A stretch of DNA of 64,000 bases, from assembly GCF_013032455.1 (NCBI RefSeq), contig NZ_WQCF01000001.1, positions 744,001 to 808,000 of the forward strand, in the 5' to 3' direction. Below the pieces are notes generated by a model, which made no database searches, was not told the origin of the DNA, and was given only the letters and a program-made list of their open reading frames with translations. A program made the position numbers and the translations under genes. The DNA is from Ruegeria atlantica. Its GTDB lineage: Bacteria > Pseudomonadota > Alphaproteobacteria > Rhodobacterales > Rhodobacteraceae. Below are positions 28,107-37,759 of the stretch, one piece after another (the stretch's first letter is position 1; each line of letters starts with the position of its first letter).

Positions 28107-28166
28107 TGACATTTTTTGTTTGTATTGTCAATTGACACGCTGACACTTTTCGACAATTATGTCAGC
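28107..28166. promoter_or_regulatory. Array of TGACA/TGTCA half-sites, candidate TetR operator
   Basis: Five half-sites: TGACA at 28107, TGTCA at 28126, TGACA at 28133, TGACA at 28141 and TGTCA at 28160. The first/second and fourth/fifth pairs are both inverted repeats with exactly 14 bases between. The second and third form a perfect 12-bp palindrome (28126-28137), and GCTGACA/TGTCAGC extends the last pair. The array covers the promoter of the hydroxylase genes. Confidence 0.65.
28132..28160 (+). promoter_or_regulatory. Sigma-70-type promoter of the molybdenum hydroxylase genes
   Basis: Perfect -35 TTGACA (28132-28137), 17-base spacer, -10 AATTAT (28155-28160, 4 of 6). The ATG of the first gene lies 34 bases downstream. 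It is embedded in the half-site array. Confidence 0.65.
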
Positions 28167-28194
28167 AACAAGCCACAGATAAATGAGGTGCGCA

Positions 28195-28659
28195 ATGGCG
28201 ACCGCTCTGAAGATCAACGGAAAGCAACATCAGATTGACTTGCCCGATGACGTCCCCCTGCTTTGGGTACTGAGGGATGAGGTCGGGTTGACCGGAACCA
28301 AGTTTGGCTGCGGCGTCGCCGCCTGCGGCGCGTGCACCGTGCATATTGATGGCGAGGCCGTACGTTCGTGTCAGGTGGCCTTGTCAGATGTTTGGGGTGA
28401 TGTGACCACGATTGAAGGCATCGGAACACCAGACGCTATGGCTGCAATCCAACAAGCCTGGGTCGATCATCAGGTGGCACAGTGCGGATACTGTCAATCG
28501 GGCCAGATCATGCAGGCCGCCGCATTGCTGGCAGAAAACCCCGCACCATCGGACGCGGACATAGACGAAGCGATGCAAGGCAACCTGTGTCGCTGTGGCA
28601 CCTACCCCCGTATTCGCGCTGCGATCCACGACGCAGCCGGCAAATTGAAGGAGGCCTAA
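28195..28659 (+). CDS. iorA: Molybdenum hydroxylase 2Fe-2S subunit (isoquinoline 1-oxidoreductase alpha type)
   Basis: 154 residues. Plant-ferredoxin-type cluster ligands C39, C44, C47 and C59 ([16 protein letters not shown] ... RSC), then the second cluster with C97, C100, C132 and C134 (QCGYCQSGQ ... [11 protein letters not shown]). This is the small electron-transfer subunit of xanthine-oxidase-family enzymes; it passes electrons from the Mo site. The ATG at 28195 is chosen because GAGG lies 6 bases upstream; that GAGG overlaps another in-frame ATG at 28183. The large subunit follows after 3 bases. The symbol reflects subfamily layout; the true substrate (N-heterocycle or aldehyde) is not known. 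Confidence 0.85.
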   Translation: MATALKINGKQHQIDLPDDVPLLWVLRDEVGLTGTKFGCGVAACGACTVHIDGEAVRSCQVALSDVWGDVTTIEGIGTPDAMAAIQQAWVDHQVAQCGYCQSGQIMQAAALLAENPAPSDADIDEAMQGNLCRCGTYPRIRAAIHDAAGKLKEA

Positions 28660-28662
28660 TCA

Positions 28663-30903
28663 ATGGCTTCTGTTGGAAAAATCCTCCGTCGCACTTTTCT
28701 GATCGGGTCCGCCGCAATTGTCGGCGGCGTGGCTTTTGGTGCCTATTACGTGAACCGCCCCGCCGCAAACCCGCTGAAACCCACCGAAGGTCAGACAGCA
28801 CTGAACCCATTTGTTCTGATCGACCAGAACGGCGTGACCCTCTTTGCCCCCCGCGCCGAGATGGGACAGGGGGTGAAAACAACATGGGCTGCGCTTATTG
28901 CCGAGGAACTGGACGTTGATCTGGACCAGATCAACGTTCTGCACGGCCCGGCGGCAGCTGCCTACTACAACTCGGCGCTGATGAGGGAAAGCCTGCCCAA
29001 CAAGGGTTATGACATCTCGAACTTCCAGCACAATCTGGGTGAAGCGCTTGGGGTGCTTGGCAAGGTGCTGAGCCTGCAAGTCACCGGTGGCTCGACCTCG
29101 ATGAAGGACGGGTTCGAGCGTATGCGTCAGGCCGGAGCCTCGGCTCGTGAGACGCTGAAACGCGCGGCGGCCAATCGTCTGGGCGTCGACCCGTCCGAGC
29201 TAAAGACCGCTTCGGGGCACGTGATTTCCCCGAGTGGCGATAAGATCGCCTACACTGATCTGGCTGTAGATGCGGCGGGGCTTGAACCGGTCGAGGTGCC
29301 GCTGCGCGATCCGTCCGAATGGCGCTATCTGGGCCAGACCCAACCGAGACTGGACATGGTCGAAAAGGTGACAGGTACGGCCGGGTTCGGTGTCGACGTA
29401 CGCTTGCCGGGCATGAAATTCGCCGCCGTCCGGATGAACCCAAAACTCGGCGGTGCGATGAACGGTTTTGACGACAGTGCCGCCAAAGCCATGCCCGGGG
29501 TCGAGAAAATTGTCGATCTGGGCACTGGTGTCGCGGTTATCGCAAACAACACTTGGCTCGCCAATCAGGCAGTTGAGGCAATAGATGTGGATTGGGGCGA
29601 CGCCCCCTACCCACCCGACACCGCGGGCATCTTTGCCAAAATTGCTGAAGCTTTCGACGACGCTCCGAACTCGACCATGCGCGACGATGGCGATGTGAGC
29701 GTCACGCCCGATGGCGCAACCGAGATCACGGCGGAATATCAGGTGCCCTATCTGGCCCACGCCACGATGGAGCCAATGAACACAACCGCACTTTACACAG
29801 GCGACGCGTTGGATTTGTGGTGCGGCAATCAGGCCCCGACGCTGATCCGGTTCCGCGTAGCCAACACAGCCGGTCTGGACACCGAGGCAGTGCAGATCCA
29901 CACCACATATCTGGGCGGCGGATTTGGCCGACGCGGTGAGCTGGATTTCGGCGAGATCGCCACCAAGGTCGCCATGGCCATGCCCGGCACTCCGGTTCAG
30001 ACAACTTGGAGCCGCGAAGAAGACATGCGCCACGACTATTTCCGCCCAGGTGCCATCGCCCGGCTGCGCGGAGCGGTTCAGGATGGCAAAGCGGTGCTGA
30101 TCGACGGTAGCGTCGCATCCCAATCCAGCACTCAGCAAGCCGTTACACGCTATACTGGTCTGCCCGGTTCAGGCCCAGACAAGGTGCTGGTCGAAGGGTT
30201 CTTCAACCAACCCTACGCGGTGCCGAATTACAGGGTAAGCGGACACATCGCTGAACTTGATGTTCCCGTCGGGTTCTGGCGCTCAGTCGGTAACAGCCAT
30301 AACGGCTTTTTTCATGAAACCTTCATGGATGAGATGGCCCATGCCGCAGGCCGCGACCCGCTGGAGTTCCGACTGGAGTTGATGAAGGACGAACACGCGC
30401 CGTCGGCAGGTTGCCTTGAAGCTGTGAAAGAGATGTCGGGCTGGACAGGTCAGACACCCGAGGGTGTTGGGCGCGGCGTGGCCTTCACCTACAGCTTCGG
30501 CACTCCGGTTGCGCAGGTGATCGAAGTGGTCGATGAAGACGGCACCATCCGCATCAACAAGGCATGGATCGCCTGTGATATGGGGCTGGCTTTGGACCCG
30601 GAAAACGTCAAGGCGCAGATGTTCGGCGGCATGATGTACGGGTTGTCGGCGGCCTGCTATGGCGAGATCACCTTTGCCGACGGCGAGGTCGAACAGTACA
30701 ACTTCCCTGACTATGATGCGCTGCGCATGCACACTGCCCCGCAGGTCGAGGTGCGCGTGCTGGAAACCAACCGTCATATGGGCGGCGCAGGCGAGCCGGG
30801 AACACCTCCGTCAATGCCCGCGCTCGGTAATGCTCTGTTCGATTTGACCGGAGAACGCGCCCGCACCCTCCCCCTGATCAATCAGTTTAACTTGCTGGTC
30901 TGA
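28663..30903 (+). CDS. iorB: Molybdenum hydroxylase molybdopterin-binding subunit (isoquinoline 1-oxidoreductase beta type)
   Basis: 746 residues of the xanthine dehydrogenase large-subunit family. The N-terminus (KILRRTFLIGSAAIVGGVAFGAYYVNR) has a twin-arginine and hydrophobic core, suggesting Tat export or membrane tethering with the small subunit carried along. Mo-cofactor segments include AEMGQGVKTTW, HTTYLGGGFGRRGELDF and the C-terminal GGAGEPGTPPSMPAL, whose Glu is the catalytic base. This two-subunit layout without a FAD subunit is that of isoquinoline 1-oxidoreductase and periplasmic aldehyde oxidases, which pass electrons to a cytochrome. No cytochrome gene is adjacent. Confidence 0.87.
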   Translation: MASVGKILRRTFLIGSAAIVGGVAFGAYYVNRPAANPLKPTEGQTALNPFVLIDQNGVTLFAPRAEMGQGVKTTWAALIAEELDVDLDQINVLHGPAAAAYYNSALMRESLPNKGYDISNFQHNLGEALGVLGKVLSLQVTGGSTSMKDGFERMRQAGASARETLKRAAANRLGVDPSELKTASGHVISPSGDKIAYTDLAVDAAGLEPVEVPLRDPSEWRYLGQTQPRLDMVEKVTGTAGFGVDVRLPGMKFAAVRMNPKLGGAMNGFDDSAAKAMPGVEKIVDLGTGVAVIANNTWLANQAVEAIDVDWGDAPYPPDTAGIFAKIAEAFDDAPNSTMRDDGDVSVTPDGATEITAEYQVPYLAHATMEPMNTTALYTGDALDLWCGNQAPTLIRFRVANTAGLDTEAVQIHTTYLGGGFGRRGELDFGEIATKVAMAMPGTPVQTTWSREEDMRHDYFRPGAIARLRGAVQDGKAVLIDGSVASQSSTQQAVTRYTGLPGSGPDKVLVEGFFNQPYAVPNYRVSGHIAELDVPVGFWRSVGNSHNGFFHETFMDEMAHAAGRDPLEFRLELMKDEHAPSAGCLEAVKEMSGWTGQTPEGVGRGVAFTYSFGTPVAQVIEVVDEDGTIRINKAWIACDMGLALDPENVKAQMFGGMMYGLSAACYGEITFADGEVEQYNFPDYDALRMHTAPQVEVRVLETNRHMGGAGEPGTPPSMPALGNALFDLTGERARTLPLINQFNLLV

Positions 30904-30909
30904 TCGCAA

Positions 30910-30945
30910 CGCGCCGGTCCGGTCCCCCTCTTGCGGATCGGCGCG
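30910..30945. terminator. Hairpin between convergent iorB and glutamine amidotransferase genes
   Basis: A 12-bp stem with one G-U pair (30910-30921 with 30934-30945) and a 12-base loop. Neither strand has a clear T-run, so it is at best a weak two-way terminator. Confidence 0.35.
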
Positions 30946-30949
30946 AAAT

Positions 30950-31729
30950 TCACGCTGTCTGCTGTATCAGGCTGACATCCGATCCGGTCGCCCATGCGCG
31001 TACAGCCGCGCCGAACGCTTCGAATAAAGGTCGGGAAACAGGATCGTTGATCGCATCCCATTCCGGGTGCCATTGCACCGACAACGTAAACCCGGGTGCA
31101 TCCTTGACATAAATTGCCTCGGGCGTGCCATCCGGCGCGTGTCCGTCTATAACCACGCGATCACCGACTGTCTTGATACCCTGCCCGTGAAGGGTGTTCG
31201 TCATCACCTCAGGCGCGCCGAATAGTTGGTGAAACACGCCGCCCTCGTCCAATGTTACCACATGGCGCAAAGCGAATTTCTCTTCCAGCGTGCCGTCCGG
31301 CGGCATGCGGTGGTTCATTCGCCCCGGTAGATCACGAATTTCGGGGTAAAGCGTCCCCCCCATGGCAACGTTCACTTCTTGGAACCCACGGCAGATCCCC
31401 ATGAACGGCTGCCCTCGCTCAACGCAAGCCCGAACCAGAGGCAGCGTGATAGCATCCCGTGCCCGGTCGAACTCGCCATGGGCGTCAGTGGCGTCTTCGC
31501 CATATTCCTCGGGGTGTACATTTGGACGCCCGCCAGTCAGCAGGAACCCGTCGCAGACCTCCAGCAATTCTTCGACCGTGACATATCGCGGGTCAGATGG
31601 GATCAAAAGCGGCAGGCAGTGGGAAACATTTGCCACGGCGTCCGAATTCATCGTTCCGCCCGCATGGGTCGGATATTCATCGTTCATGAGATAAGAGTTG
31701 CCGATGATACCGACGACAGGTCGAGACAT
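30950..31729 (-). CDS. Class-I glutamine amidotransferase (gamma-glutamyl-GABA hydrolase type)
   Basis: 259 residues of the peptidase C26 / PuuD-like family. The nucleophile is C113 in PFMGICRGFQEVNV; the His-Glu pair is H221/E223 in SVQWHPEWD. CDGFLLTGGRPNVHPEEYG and GRMNHRMP are typical of enzymes that hydrolyse gamma-glutamylated amines such as gamma-glutamyl-GABA, a putrescine breakdown step. No other Puu genes are present. The ATG at 31729 gives the family start MSRPVVGIIG. It is third in line after glcB and the GlcG-like gene, with a 137-base gap before it that may hold its own promoter. Confidence 0.87.
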   Translation of the reverse strand: MSRPVVGIIGNSYLMNDEYPTHAGGTMNSDAVANVSHCLPLLIPSDPRYVTVEELLEVCDGFLLTGGRPNVHPEEYGEDATDAHGEFDRARDAITLPLVRACVERGQPFMGICRGFQEVNVAMGGTLYPEIRDLPGRMNHRMPPDGTLEEKFALRHVVTLDEGGVFHQLFGAPEVMTNTLHGQGIKTVGDRVVIDGHAPDGTPEAIYVKDAPGFTLSVQWHPEWDAINDPVSRPLFEAFGAAVRAWATGSDVSLIQQTA

Positions 31730-31866
31730 TCCGCTTTCCTTACTGGTTCCCTGATTAAAAAGAAAGCTATCCGCAGCGAGGAGAACGTGCAACAGAGCAC
31801 GCCCTGCATGACAGCGCAAGGACGTGTTCAGTTCTGCACGCATCTTTCAGCGTAAGTTAGAGAAAA

Positions 31867-32292
31867 TCAGATTTCTCCGGTCAGGCCCGCCGCCTCAATC
31901 CCGGCCATGCCTGCAACCGCGTCATTGTCCGACGTATCGCCGGTAACACCCACGGCACCAATCACGGCACCTTTGCGATCCCGCAACAAGATACCGCCCG
32001 GAACCGGAACGACCTGACCACCATAAACACCATTCACCGCGGCCATGAAATAAGCTTGCGCCTCGGCCCGCTGCATCTGCGCAGTGCCCGCCATGCCCAG
32101 CATGACCGATCCATACGCCTTGCCATGCGCGATCGGGAACCGACCCGGTGCCGCGCCATCTTCACGCTCAAATGCGATGACGTGGCCTCCGGCATCCAGC
32201 ACAACAACCGAGAGAGGCTTCAGTTCCATCTCGCGCCCCTTCTCAAGGGTTTTCCGGATGATAGTGCGAGCTTTGCGCAGATTGACTGCCAT
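31867..32292 (-). CDS. GlcG/HbpS-like protein
   Basis: 141 residues: an N-terminal helix (LRKARTIIRKTLEKGREM), then PLSVVVLDAGGHVIAFERED, AHGKAYGSVMLGM and a C-terminal VPGGILLRDRKGAVIGAVGV with GDTSDNDAVAGMAGI. This is the GlcG/HbpS family, found beside glycolate oxidase and malate synthase genes, with haem or small-molecule binding reported for some members. It begins 24 bases after glcB, so a link to glycolate/glyoxylate metabolism is supported by context, although glycolate oxidase genes are not in the window. Confidence 0.87.
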   Translation of the reverse strand: MAVNLRKARTIIRKTLEKGREMELKPLSVVVLDAGGHVIAFEREDGAAPGRFPIAHGKAYGSVMLGMAGTAQMQRAEAQAYFMAAVNGVYGGQVVPVPGGILLRDRKGAVIGAVGVTGDTSDNDAVAGMAGIEAAGLTGEI

Positions 32293-32316
32293 GTTGTGTC
32301 CTCTCGTTCCTTGGGA

Positions 32317-34449
32317 TTAAAGGCTGGCTTTCAGTTCCAGACGGCGGGCATGCAGAACCGGCTCGGTATAGCCCGAGGGCTGAATGCGCCCCTTGAAAAC
32401 CAGATCGCAGGCCGCCTGAAACGCGATGCCGTCGAATCCCGGCGCCATAGGTGAATAAGTCGGGTCGTCTTCATTCTGGCGATCCACTACAGCGGCCATC
32501 TTCCGCATTGCTGCCATCACCTGGTCTTCGCTGACAACGTCGTGGTGCAACCAATTGGCCAGCGCCTGTGACGATATCCGGCAGGTTGCCCGGTCTTCCA
32601 TCAGGCCAATATCATTGATGTCTGGCACTTTCGAGCACCCCACCCCCTGATCGACCCAACGCACCACATAGCCCAGAATGCCCTGCGCGTTGTTTTCGAT
32701 CTCGCGCGCGATTTCATCTTCGCTGAGGTTACGGCCACCCAGCAGTGGAATGGTCAGCAAGTCGTTCAGCGTACCGCGCGCGCCACCGGCAGCCAGTTCG
32801 TCCTGACGGGCCAGCACGTCGACCTTGTGATAGTGCGTCGCGTGCAAAGTCGCGGCAGTTGGCGACGGCACCCAAGCGCAAGTGGCACCCGATTGCGGAT
32901 GGCCGATCTTGGCCTCCAACATATCGCCCATCCGGTCGGGCATCGCCCACATACCTTTGCCGATTTGCGCCTTGCCCTTCAGACCGCAAGCCAGACCGAT
33001 ATCAACGTTGCGATCCTCATAAGACGCAATCCACGGCGTGTTCTTGATGTCACCCTTCGGCAGCATCGGGCCTGCTTCCATGGAGGTATGGATCTCATCC
33101 CCCGTCCGATCGAGGAACCCGGTGTTGATGAAAGCCACACGCGATTTAGCAGCGCGGATACATTCCTTGAGGTTCACCGAGGTGCGGCGCTCCTCATCCA
33201 TGATGCCCAGCTTCACGGTGTTGCGCGGCAGGCCCAGAACGTCTTCGACCATGTCGAAAATCTCGACCGAGAACGCAACTTCTTCCGGCCCGTGCATCTT
33301 GGGCTTCACGACATAAACCGAGCCTTCGACCGAGTTGCCCCCATCGCGCTTGAGGTCGTGCATGGCGATCAGCGTGGTGCAGAGCGCGTCCATCAGGCCC
33401 TCACCGATCTCGTTGCCGTCGCCGTCCAGCACCGCGGGGTTGGTCATCAGGTGGCCCACGTTGCGCACCAGCATCAGCGAACGGCCTTTCAACGTGGCCT
33501 GTTCGCCGTCAGCGGTGGTGTATTCCACGTCACCCGCCAGTTTTCGAGTGAAGGTTTTGCCGCCCTTGGAGACCTCTTCAGTCAGATCGCCTTTCATTAG
33601 GCCCAGCCAGTTACCATAGGCCACAACCTTGTCAGCAGCATCGACGCAGGCGACCGAGTCCTCGCAGTCCATGATCGTGGACAGGGCCGATTCCAGTCGC
33701 ACATCCGCGATACCTGCCGGATCGGAGGACCCGATATTGCTGCTCGGGTCGATCATGATCTGCACGTGCAGGCCGTTGTTTTTCAGCAGTACAAAGTCGG
33801 GCTTGTCCGCAGCACCGCCAAAGCCCGCGAAAGCCGCGGGATCAGCGAGCGCTGGAACCAGCGCGCCGTCCTCGACGCGCAGGCCGGTGACGTCCGCCCA
33901 CGACCCTTCGGCCAACGGCGCGGTGTCATCCAGAAACGCTTTGGCCCACGCGATTACACGCGCGCCACGCTCAGCGTTATAAACACCCGCCGGAGGCAGA
34001 TCGCCCATCGCGTCGGTGCCATAAAGCGCATCATACAGGCTACCCCAGCGCGCATTGGCGGCGTTCAGCGCAAAGCGGGCGTTGGTGATCGGCACCACCA
34101 ATTGCGGGCCGGGCGTCAGCGCGATCTCCGGGTCGACATTGGCGGTTTCGATCTGGAACGCCTCGCCTTCTTCGACAAGATAGCCGATCTCACGCAGGAA
34201 GGCCTGATAAGCGGCGGCGTCATGGTCCTGACCCTTGTTGGCCAGATGCCAGCCGTCGACCAGGCCCTGAATCTCGGTGCGTTTGGCTAGCAGAGATTTG
34301 TTCTTTGGCCCCAGTTCTTCAACCATGCGGGACAGACCGGACCAGAAAGTTCGGGACGAAACGCCAGTTCCCGGCAGCGCCTGATTCTCGATGAAATCCG
34401 CCAGCTCAACGGCAATCTGCAAGCCGTTCCGGGTTTCTCTGCTGCTCAT
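32317..34449 (-). CDS. glcB: Malate synthase G
   Basis: 710 residues, the length of the G isoform (about 720) rather than the shorter A form. Landmarks: [22 protein letters not shown] at the start, [78 protein letters not shown] (catalytic region), [14 protein letters not shown] and RVDQ-like [14 protein letters not shown]. It condenses glyoxylate with acetyl-CoA to malate. The ATG at 34449 has GGGAGAGG upstream; a longer open frame is not supported. The GlcG-like gene downstream suggests a glycolate/glyoxylate role. Divergent from pepN. Confidence 0.96.
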   Translation of the reverse strand: MSSRETRNGLQIAVELADFIENQALPGTGVSSRTFWSGLSRMVEELGPKNKSLLAKRTEIQGLVDGWHLANKGQDHDAAAYQAFLREIGYLVEEGEAFQIETANVDPEIALTPGPQLVVPITNARFALNAANARWGSLYDALYGTDAMGDLPPAGVYNAERGARVIAWAKAFLDDTAPLAEGSWADVTGLRVEDGALVPALADPAAFAGFGGAADKPDFVLLKNNGLHVQIMIDPSSNIGSSDPAGIADVRLESALSTIMDCEDSVACVDAADKVVAYGNWLGLMKGDLTEEVSKGGKTFTRKLAGDVEYTTADGEQATLKGRSLMLVRNVGHLMTNPAVLDGDGNEIGEGLMDALCTTLIAMHDLKRDGGNSVEGSVYVVKPKMHGPEEVAFSVEIFDMVEDVLGLPRNTVKLGIMDEERRTSVNLKECIRAAKSRVAFINTGFLDRTGDEIHTSMEAGPMLPKGDIKNTPWIASYEDRNVDIGLACGLKGKAQIGKGMWAMPDRMGDMLEAKIGHPQSGATCAWVPSPTAATLHATHYHKVDVLARQDELAAGGARGTLNDLLTIPLLGGRNLSEDEIAREIENNAQGILGYVVRWVDQGVGCSKVPDINDIGLMEDRATCRISSQALANWLHHDVVSEDQVMAAMRKMAAVVDRQNEDDPTYSPMAPGFDGIAFQAACDLVFKGRIQPSGYTEPVLHARRLELKASL

Positions 34450-34656
34450 GTTCGACCTCTCCCGCATTTGTACGCCACTGTATGCAGCCTCCAATTAGGG
34501 TGGATGTTTCCGATAGGCAACTCTTCTTGGCTCATTTCACTGCCAATCCGCACGCCACCACGGAAATCATCACGTATCCGATGCTGCACCCCTGCTTGCA
34601 GGCGGGCGCCGCACCTCATAACGTCGCGCCAGACATCTACCGTTACGAGGCCCCCG

Positions 34657-37209
34657 ATGCGCGACGCTGCCCCTACCACGATCTACCTCAAAGACTACAC
34701 GCCCTTTGGCTATCTGGTGGACAGTGTGCATTTGACCTTTGATTTGGCCGATCACGCCACCCGCGTCACCTCGCGCATTGCCTTCCGACCGAACCCCGAT
34801 GCAACCGACCGCACGTTTTTCCTGCATGGTGAAGAGTTAACCCTGATCCGCGCGGTCATCGACGGGGTCGAGATCACGCCAGAGGTCACCGAAAAAGGCC
34901 TGACCGCAAATGTTCCCAACGCCCCCTTCATCTGGGAAGCCGTGGTCGAGATCGACCCCGGCAACAACACCGCGCTTGAGGGGCTATACATGTCGAATGG
35001 CATGTACTGCACCCAATGCGAGGCCGAAGGGTTTCGCAAGATCACCTATTACCCGGATCGTCCCGACGTGATGTCCACCTTCACCGTGCGCATCAATGGC
35101 GACCTGCCGGTGCTGCTGTCCAACGGCAACCCTTCGGGCAAGGGAGACGGTTGGGCGGAATGGACTGATCCGTGGCCCAAACCGGCTTACCTGTTTGCAT
35201 TGGTGGCCGGAAACCTGATCGCCCATCCCGACCAGTTCACCACCATGTCCGGTCGCGATGTGGAACTGAACCTCTGGTTCCGCCCTGGCGACGAGGGAAA
35301 ATGCGCCTTTGGCATGGAGGCGCTGAAGAAGTCGATGAAATGGGACGAAGACGTTTATGGCCGTGAATACGATCTGGACGTGTTCAACATCGTGGCCGTC
35401 GATGACTTCAACATGGGCGCGATGGAAAACAAGGGGCTGAACATCTTCAACTCCTCCGCCGTTCTGGCCAGTCCCGAAACCTCGACCGATGCCAATTTCG
35501 AACGAATCGAAGCAATCATCGCGCATGAGTATTTCCACAACTGGACCGGCAATCGGATCACCTGCCGCGACTGGTTTCAGCTATGCCTCAAAGAAGGGCT
35601 GACTGTCTTCCGCGATGCGCAGTTTACATCCGACATGCGCTCGGCCCCGGTCAAACGCATACACGACGCGATCGATCTGCGCGCACGGCAGTTTCCCGAG
35701 GATAACGGGCCGCTGTCGCACCCTGTCCGGCCTGAGAGCTTTCAGGAAATCAACAATTTCTACACCGCGACCGTCTACGAGAAAGGCGCCGAGGTCATCG
35801 GCATGTTGAAGCAGTTGGTGGGCGATGAGGCTTACTCCAAGGCACTCGATCTATATTTCGACCGCCATGACGGGCAGGCCTGCACCATCGAAGACTGGAT
35901 CAAAGTTTTCGAGGATACGACCGGCCGCGATCTGACCCAGTTCAAACGTTGGTATAGCCAGTCCGGTACACCTCGCGTTTCGGTCACCGATGATTGGCAG
36001 GACGGCACCTATACCCTGACTCTATCACAGCGCACCGAACCCACCCCCGGACAAACGGAAAAGCTGCCGCAAGTAATCCCGGTCGCCGTCGGCCTACTGG
36101 GTCCAAACGGCGACGAAGTGCGCGCGACTGAGGTTCTGGAACTGACCGAGGCCGAACAGCGCTTTGAGTTTACCGGGCTGGCGGCCAAGCCTGTGCCCTC
36201 GATCCTGCGGAATTTCTCGGCTCCGGTCATTCTGGAACATGATCACACGGATGCCGAGCGCGCGTTCCTTCTGGCTCATGACACCGATCCGTTCAATCGC
36301 TGGCAGGCCGGGCGCTCGCTGGCGCAAGATACGTTGCTGCGCATGATCCGCGAGGACACAGCACCCAGCTCCGACTACCTGGACGGTATTCTTGCCGTGT
36401 TGCGGGATGGCGATCTGGATCCGGCCTATCGCTCTTTGATGCTGGGCCTGCCAACGCAAGCCGAACTCGCAGCAGCCCTATTTGAAGCCGGGGACACACC
36501 CGACCCGATGGCGATCTGGACCGCAGTTGAAACCCTGCGTCAGGCGACAGCGCAGCATGTGCAGGATTTGCTGCCCCGGCTACACAGTGAAACGCTGATC
36601 GAAGCGCCATTCAACCCTGACGCCGAACAGGCAGGAAAGCGCGCGCTTGGCGGCGCGGCTTTGGCCCTGACATCGCGCCTGGACGGTGGCGCAAAGGCAG
36701 CCGAGGACTATGCCGCTGCAGACAACATGACGCTGCAACTGACCGCATTGTCCTGCCTGCTGCGTGCTGGCAAAGGACAAACGGAACTGAGCGCCTTTTA
36801 CGACCAGTGGCAGCACGATCGTCTGGTGATGGATAAATGGTTTGGCCTGCAGGTCTCAATGTCCACCCCCGAAGCGACCGCCGACACCGCCCGCGACCTG
36901 ACGGAACACGCTGACTTCAACTGGAAGAACCCGAACCGGTTCCGCGCAGTTATGGGTGCATTGGCGATGAACCATGCGGGTTTCCATCGTGCGGACGGTG
37001 CTGGTTACGCGCTGTTGGCAGATTGGCTAATCCGGCTGGATCCGGTGAACCCGCAGACTACGGCGCGGATGTGCTCGGCCTTCCAGACATGGAAGCGTTA
37101 CGACGCAGATCGCCAGTCGCTTATGCAGGCTCAAATGACCCGTATCGCCGACACGCCGAACCTGTCCCGCGACACCACGGAAATGGTGTCTCGTATCCTT
37201 GACGCATGA
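34657..37209 (+). CDS. pepN: Aminopeptidase N (M1 family)
   Basis: 850 residues, the usual length of proteobacterial PepN. The substrate-binding GAMEN motif is at 254-258, and the zinc site is HEYFHNW (H290, E291, H294) with the third ligand E313 in LKEGLTVFRDAQF. The N-terminal beta domain and the C-terminal helical domain are both complete. It removes N-terminal residues from peptides in the cytoplasm. The ATG at 34657 is chosen because GAGG lies 6 bases upstream and the family N-terminus (IYLKDYTPFGYLV) begins shortly after; the open frame extends back to 34468 without homologous sequence. Its stop overlaps the next start (ATGA). Confidence 0.96.
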   Translation: MRDAAPTTIYLKDYTPFGYLVDSVHLTFDLADHATRVTSRIAFRPNPDATDRTFFLHGEELTLIRAVIDGVEITPEVTEKGLTANVPNAPFIWEAVVEIDPGNNTALEGLYMSNGMYCTQCEAEGFRKITYYPDRPDVMSTFTVRINGDLPVLLSNGNPSGKGDGWAEWTDPWPKPAYLFALVAGNLIAHPDQFTTMSGRDVELNLWFRPGDEGKCAFGMEALKKSMKWDEDVYGREYDLDVFNIVAVDDFNMGAMENKGLNIFNSSAVLASPETSTDANFERIEAIIAHEYFHNWTGNRITCRDWFQLCLKEGLTVFRDAQFTSDMRSAPVKRIHDAIDLRARQFPEDNGPLSHPVRPESFQEINNFYTATVYEKGAEVIGMLKQLVGDEAYSKALDLYFDRHDGQACTIEDWIKVFEDTTGRDLTQFKRWYSQSGTPRVSVTDDWQDGTYTLTLSQRTEPTPGQTEKLPQVIPVAVGLLGPNGDEVRATEVLELTEAEQRFEFTGLAAKPVPSILRNFSAPVILEHDHTDAERAFLLAHDTDPFNRWQAGRSLAQDTLLRMIREDTAPSSDYLDGILAVLRDGDLDPAYRSLMLGLPTQAELAAALFEAGDTPDPMAIWTAVETLRQATAQHVQDLLPRLHSETLIEAPFNPDAEQAGKRALGGAALALTSRLDGGAKAAEDYAAADNMTLQLTALSCLLRAGKGQTELSAFYDQWQHDRLVMDKWFGLQVSMSTPEATADTARDLTEHADFNWKNPNRFRAVMGALAMNHAGFHRADGAGYALLADWLIRLDPVNPQTTARMCSAFQTWKRYDADRQSLMQAQMTRIADTPNLSRDTTEMVSRILDA

Positions 37210-37634
37210 CCCCATTCCGCTTTACACGCCACAACAGAACGCCACGCACGATCCTGATCCTGCTCGCCGTCTACGTGGCGCTGGTGGCCCTGCAGGTTAT
37301 GTTTGATGCGGCTTGGTGGCTCGTCGGCCTGTTGGCGTTAACCACTCTTCCCGCGCTTTGGGACATCGCACGCGACACCCGCGCCGGGATATCCGTGGAC
37401 CACGACGAGGTACGCTGGTTCTCGGGAAATCGCGAAGGCCACGTCGATTTAGCGGATATTGACTATGCGCGGTTTGACACACGCTGGGACTTTTCGGTGC
37501 GCATTTCGTTGGTGCTGAAGTCTGGCAAGCGGATTCGGTTGCCCGATGAATCCACGCCCCCCAGCAAGGATTTGGAAGAGGTCTTTCAGCAGGCCGAGCT
37601 GCGTGTTGAACGCCACCATTTTAGCATTTTGTGA
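37206..37634 (+). CDS. Small two-helix membrane protein
   Basis: 142 residues. Two adjacent hydrophobic helices (TILILLAVYVALVALQVMF and WWLVGLLALTTLPALW) are followed by a soluble beta-rich part (GISVDHDEVRWFSGNREGHV, FSVRISLVLKSGKRIRLP) and a C-terminal amphipathic helix. The tail resembles bacterial PH-like domains found in short membrane proteins, but I cannot confirm this. It starts inside the pepN stop codon (ATGA), so its translation is coupled to pepN. Function unknown. Confidence 0.8.
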   Translation: MTPFRFTRHNRTPRTILILLAVYVALVALQVMFDAAWWLVGLLALTTLPALWDIARDTRAGISVDHDEVRWFSGNREGHVDLADIDYARFDTRWDFSVRISLVLKSGKRIRLPDESTPPSKDLEEVFQQAELRVERHHFSIL

Positions 37635-37759
37635 AACAATCAACACGGGTGTGGTCCATTGCGCCACATCCGCGCTCAAATTCTTATGCAAAGCTTGAGT
37701 TGGAGGATCGTTTCAGTAAAATTTAAGACCACCTGTTTGTTACGGTTTCGAGTGTTACC

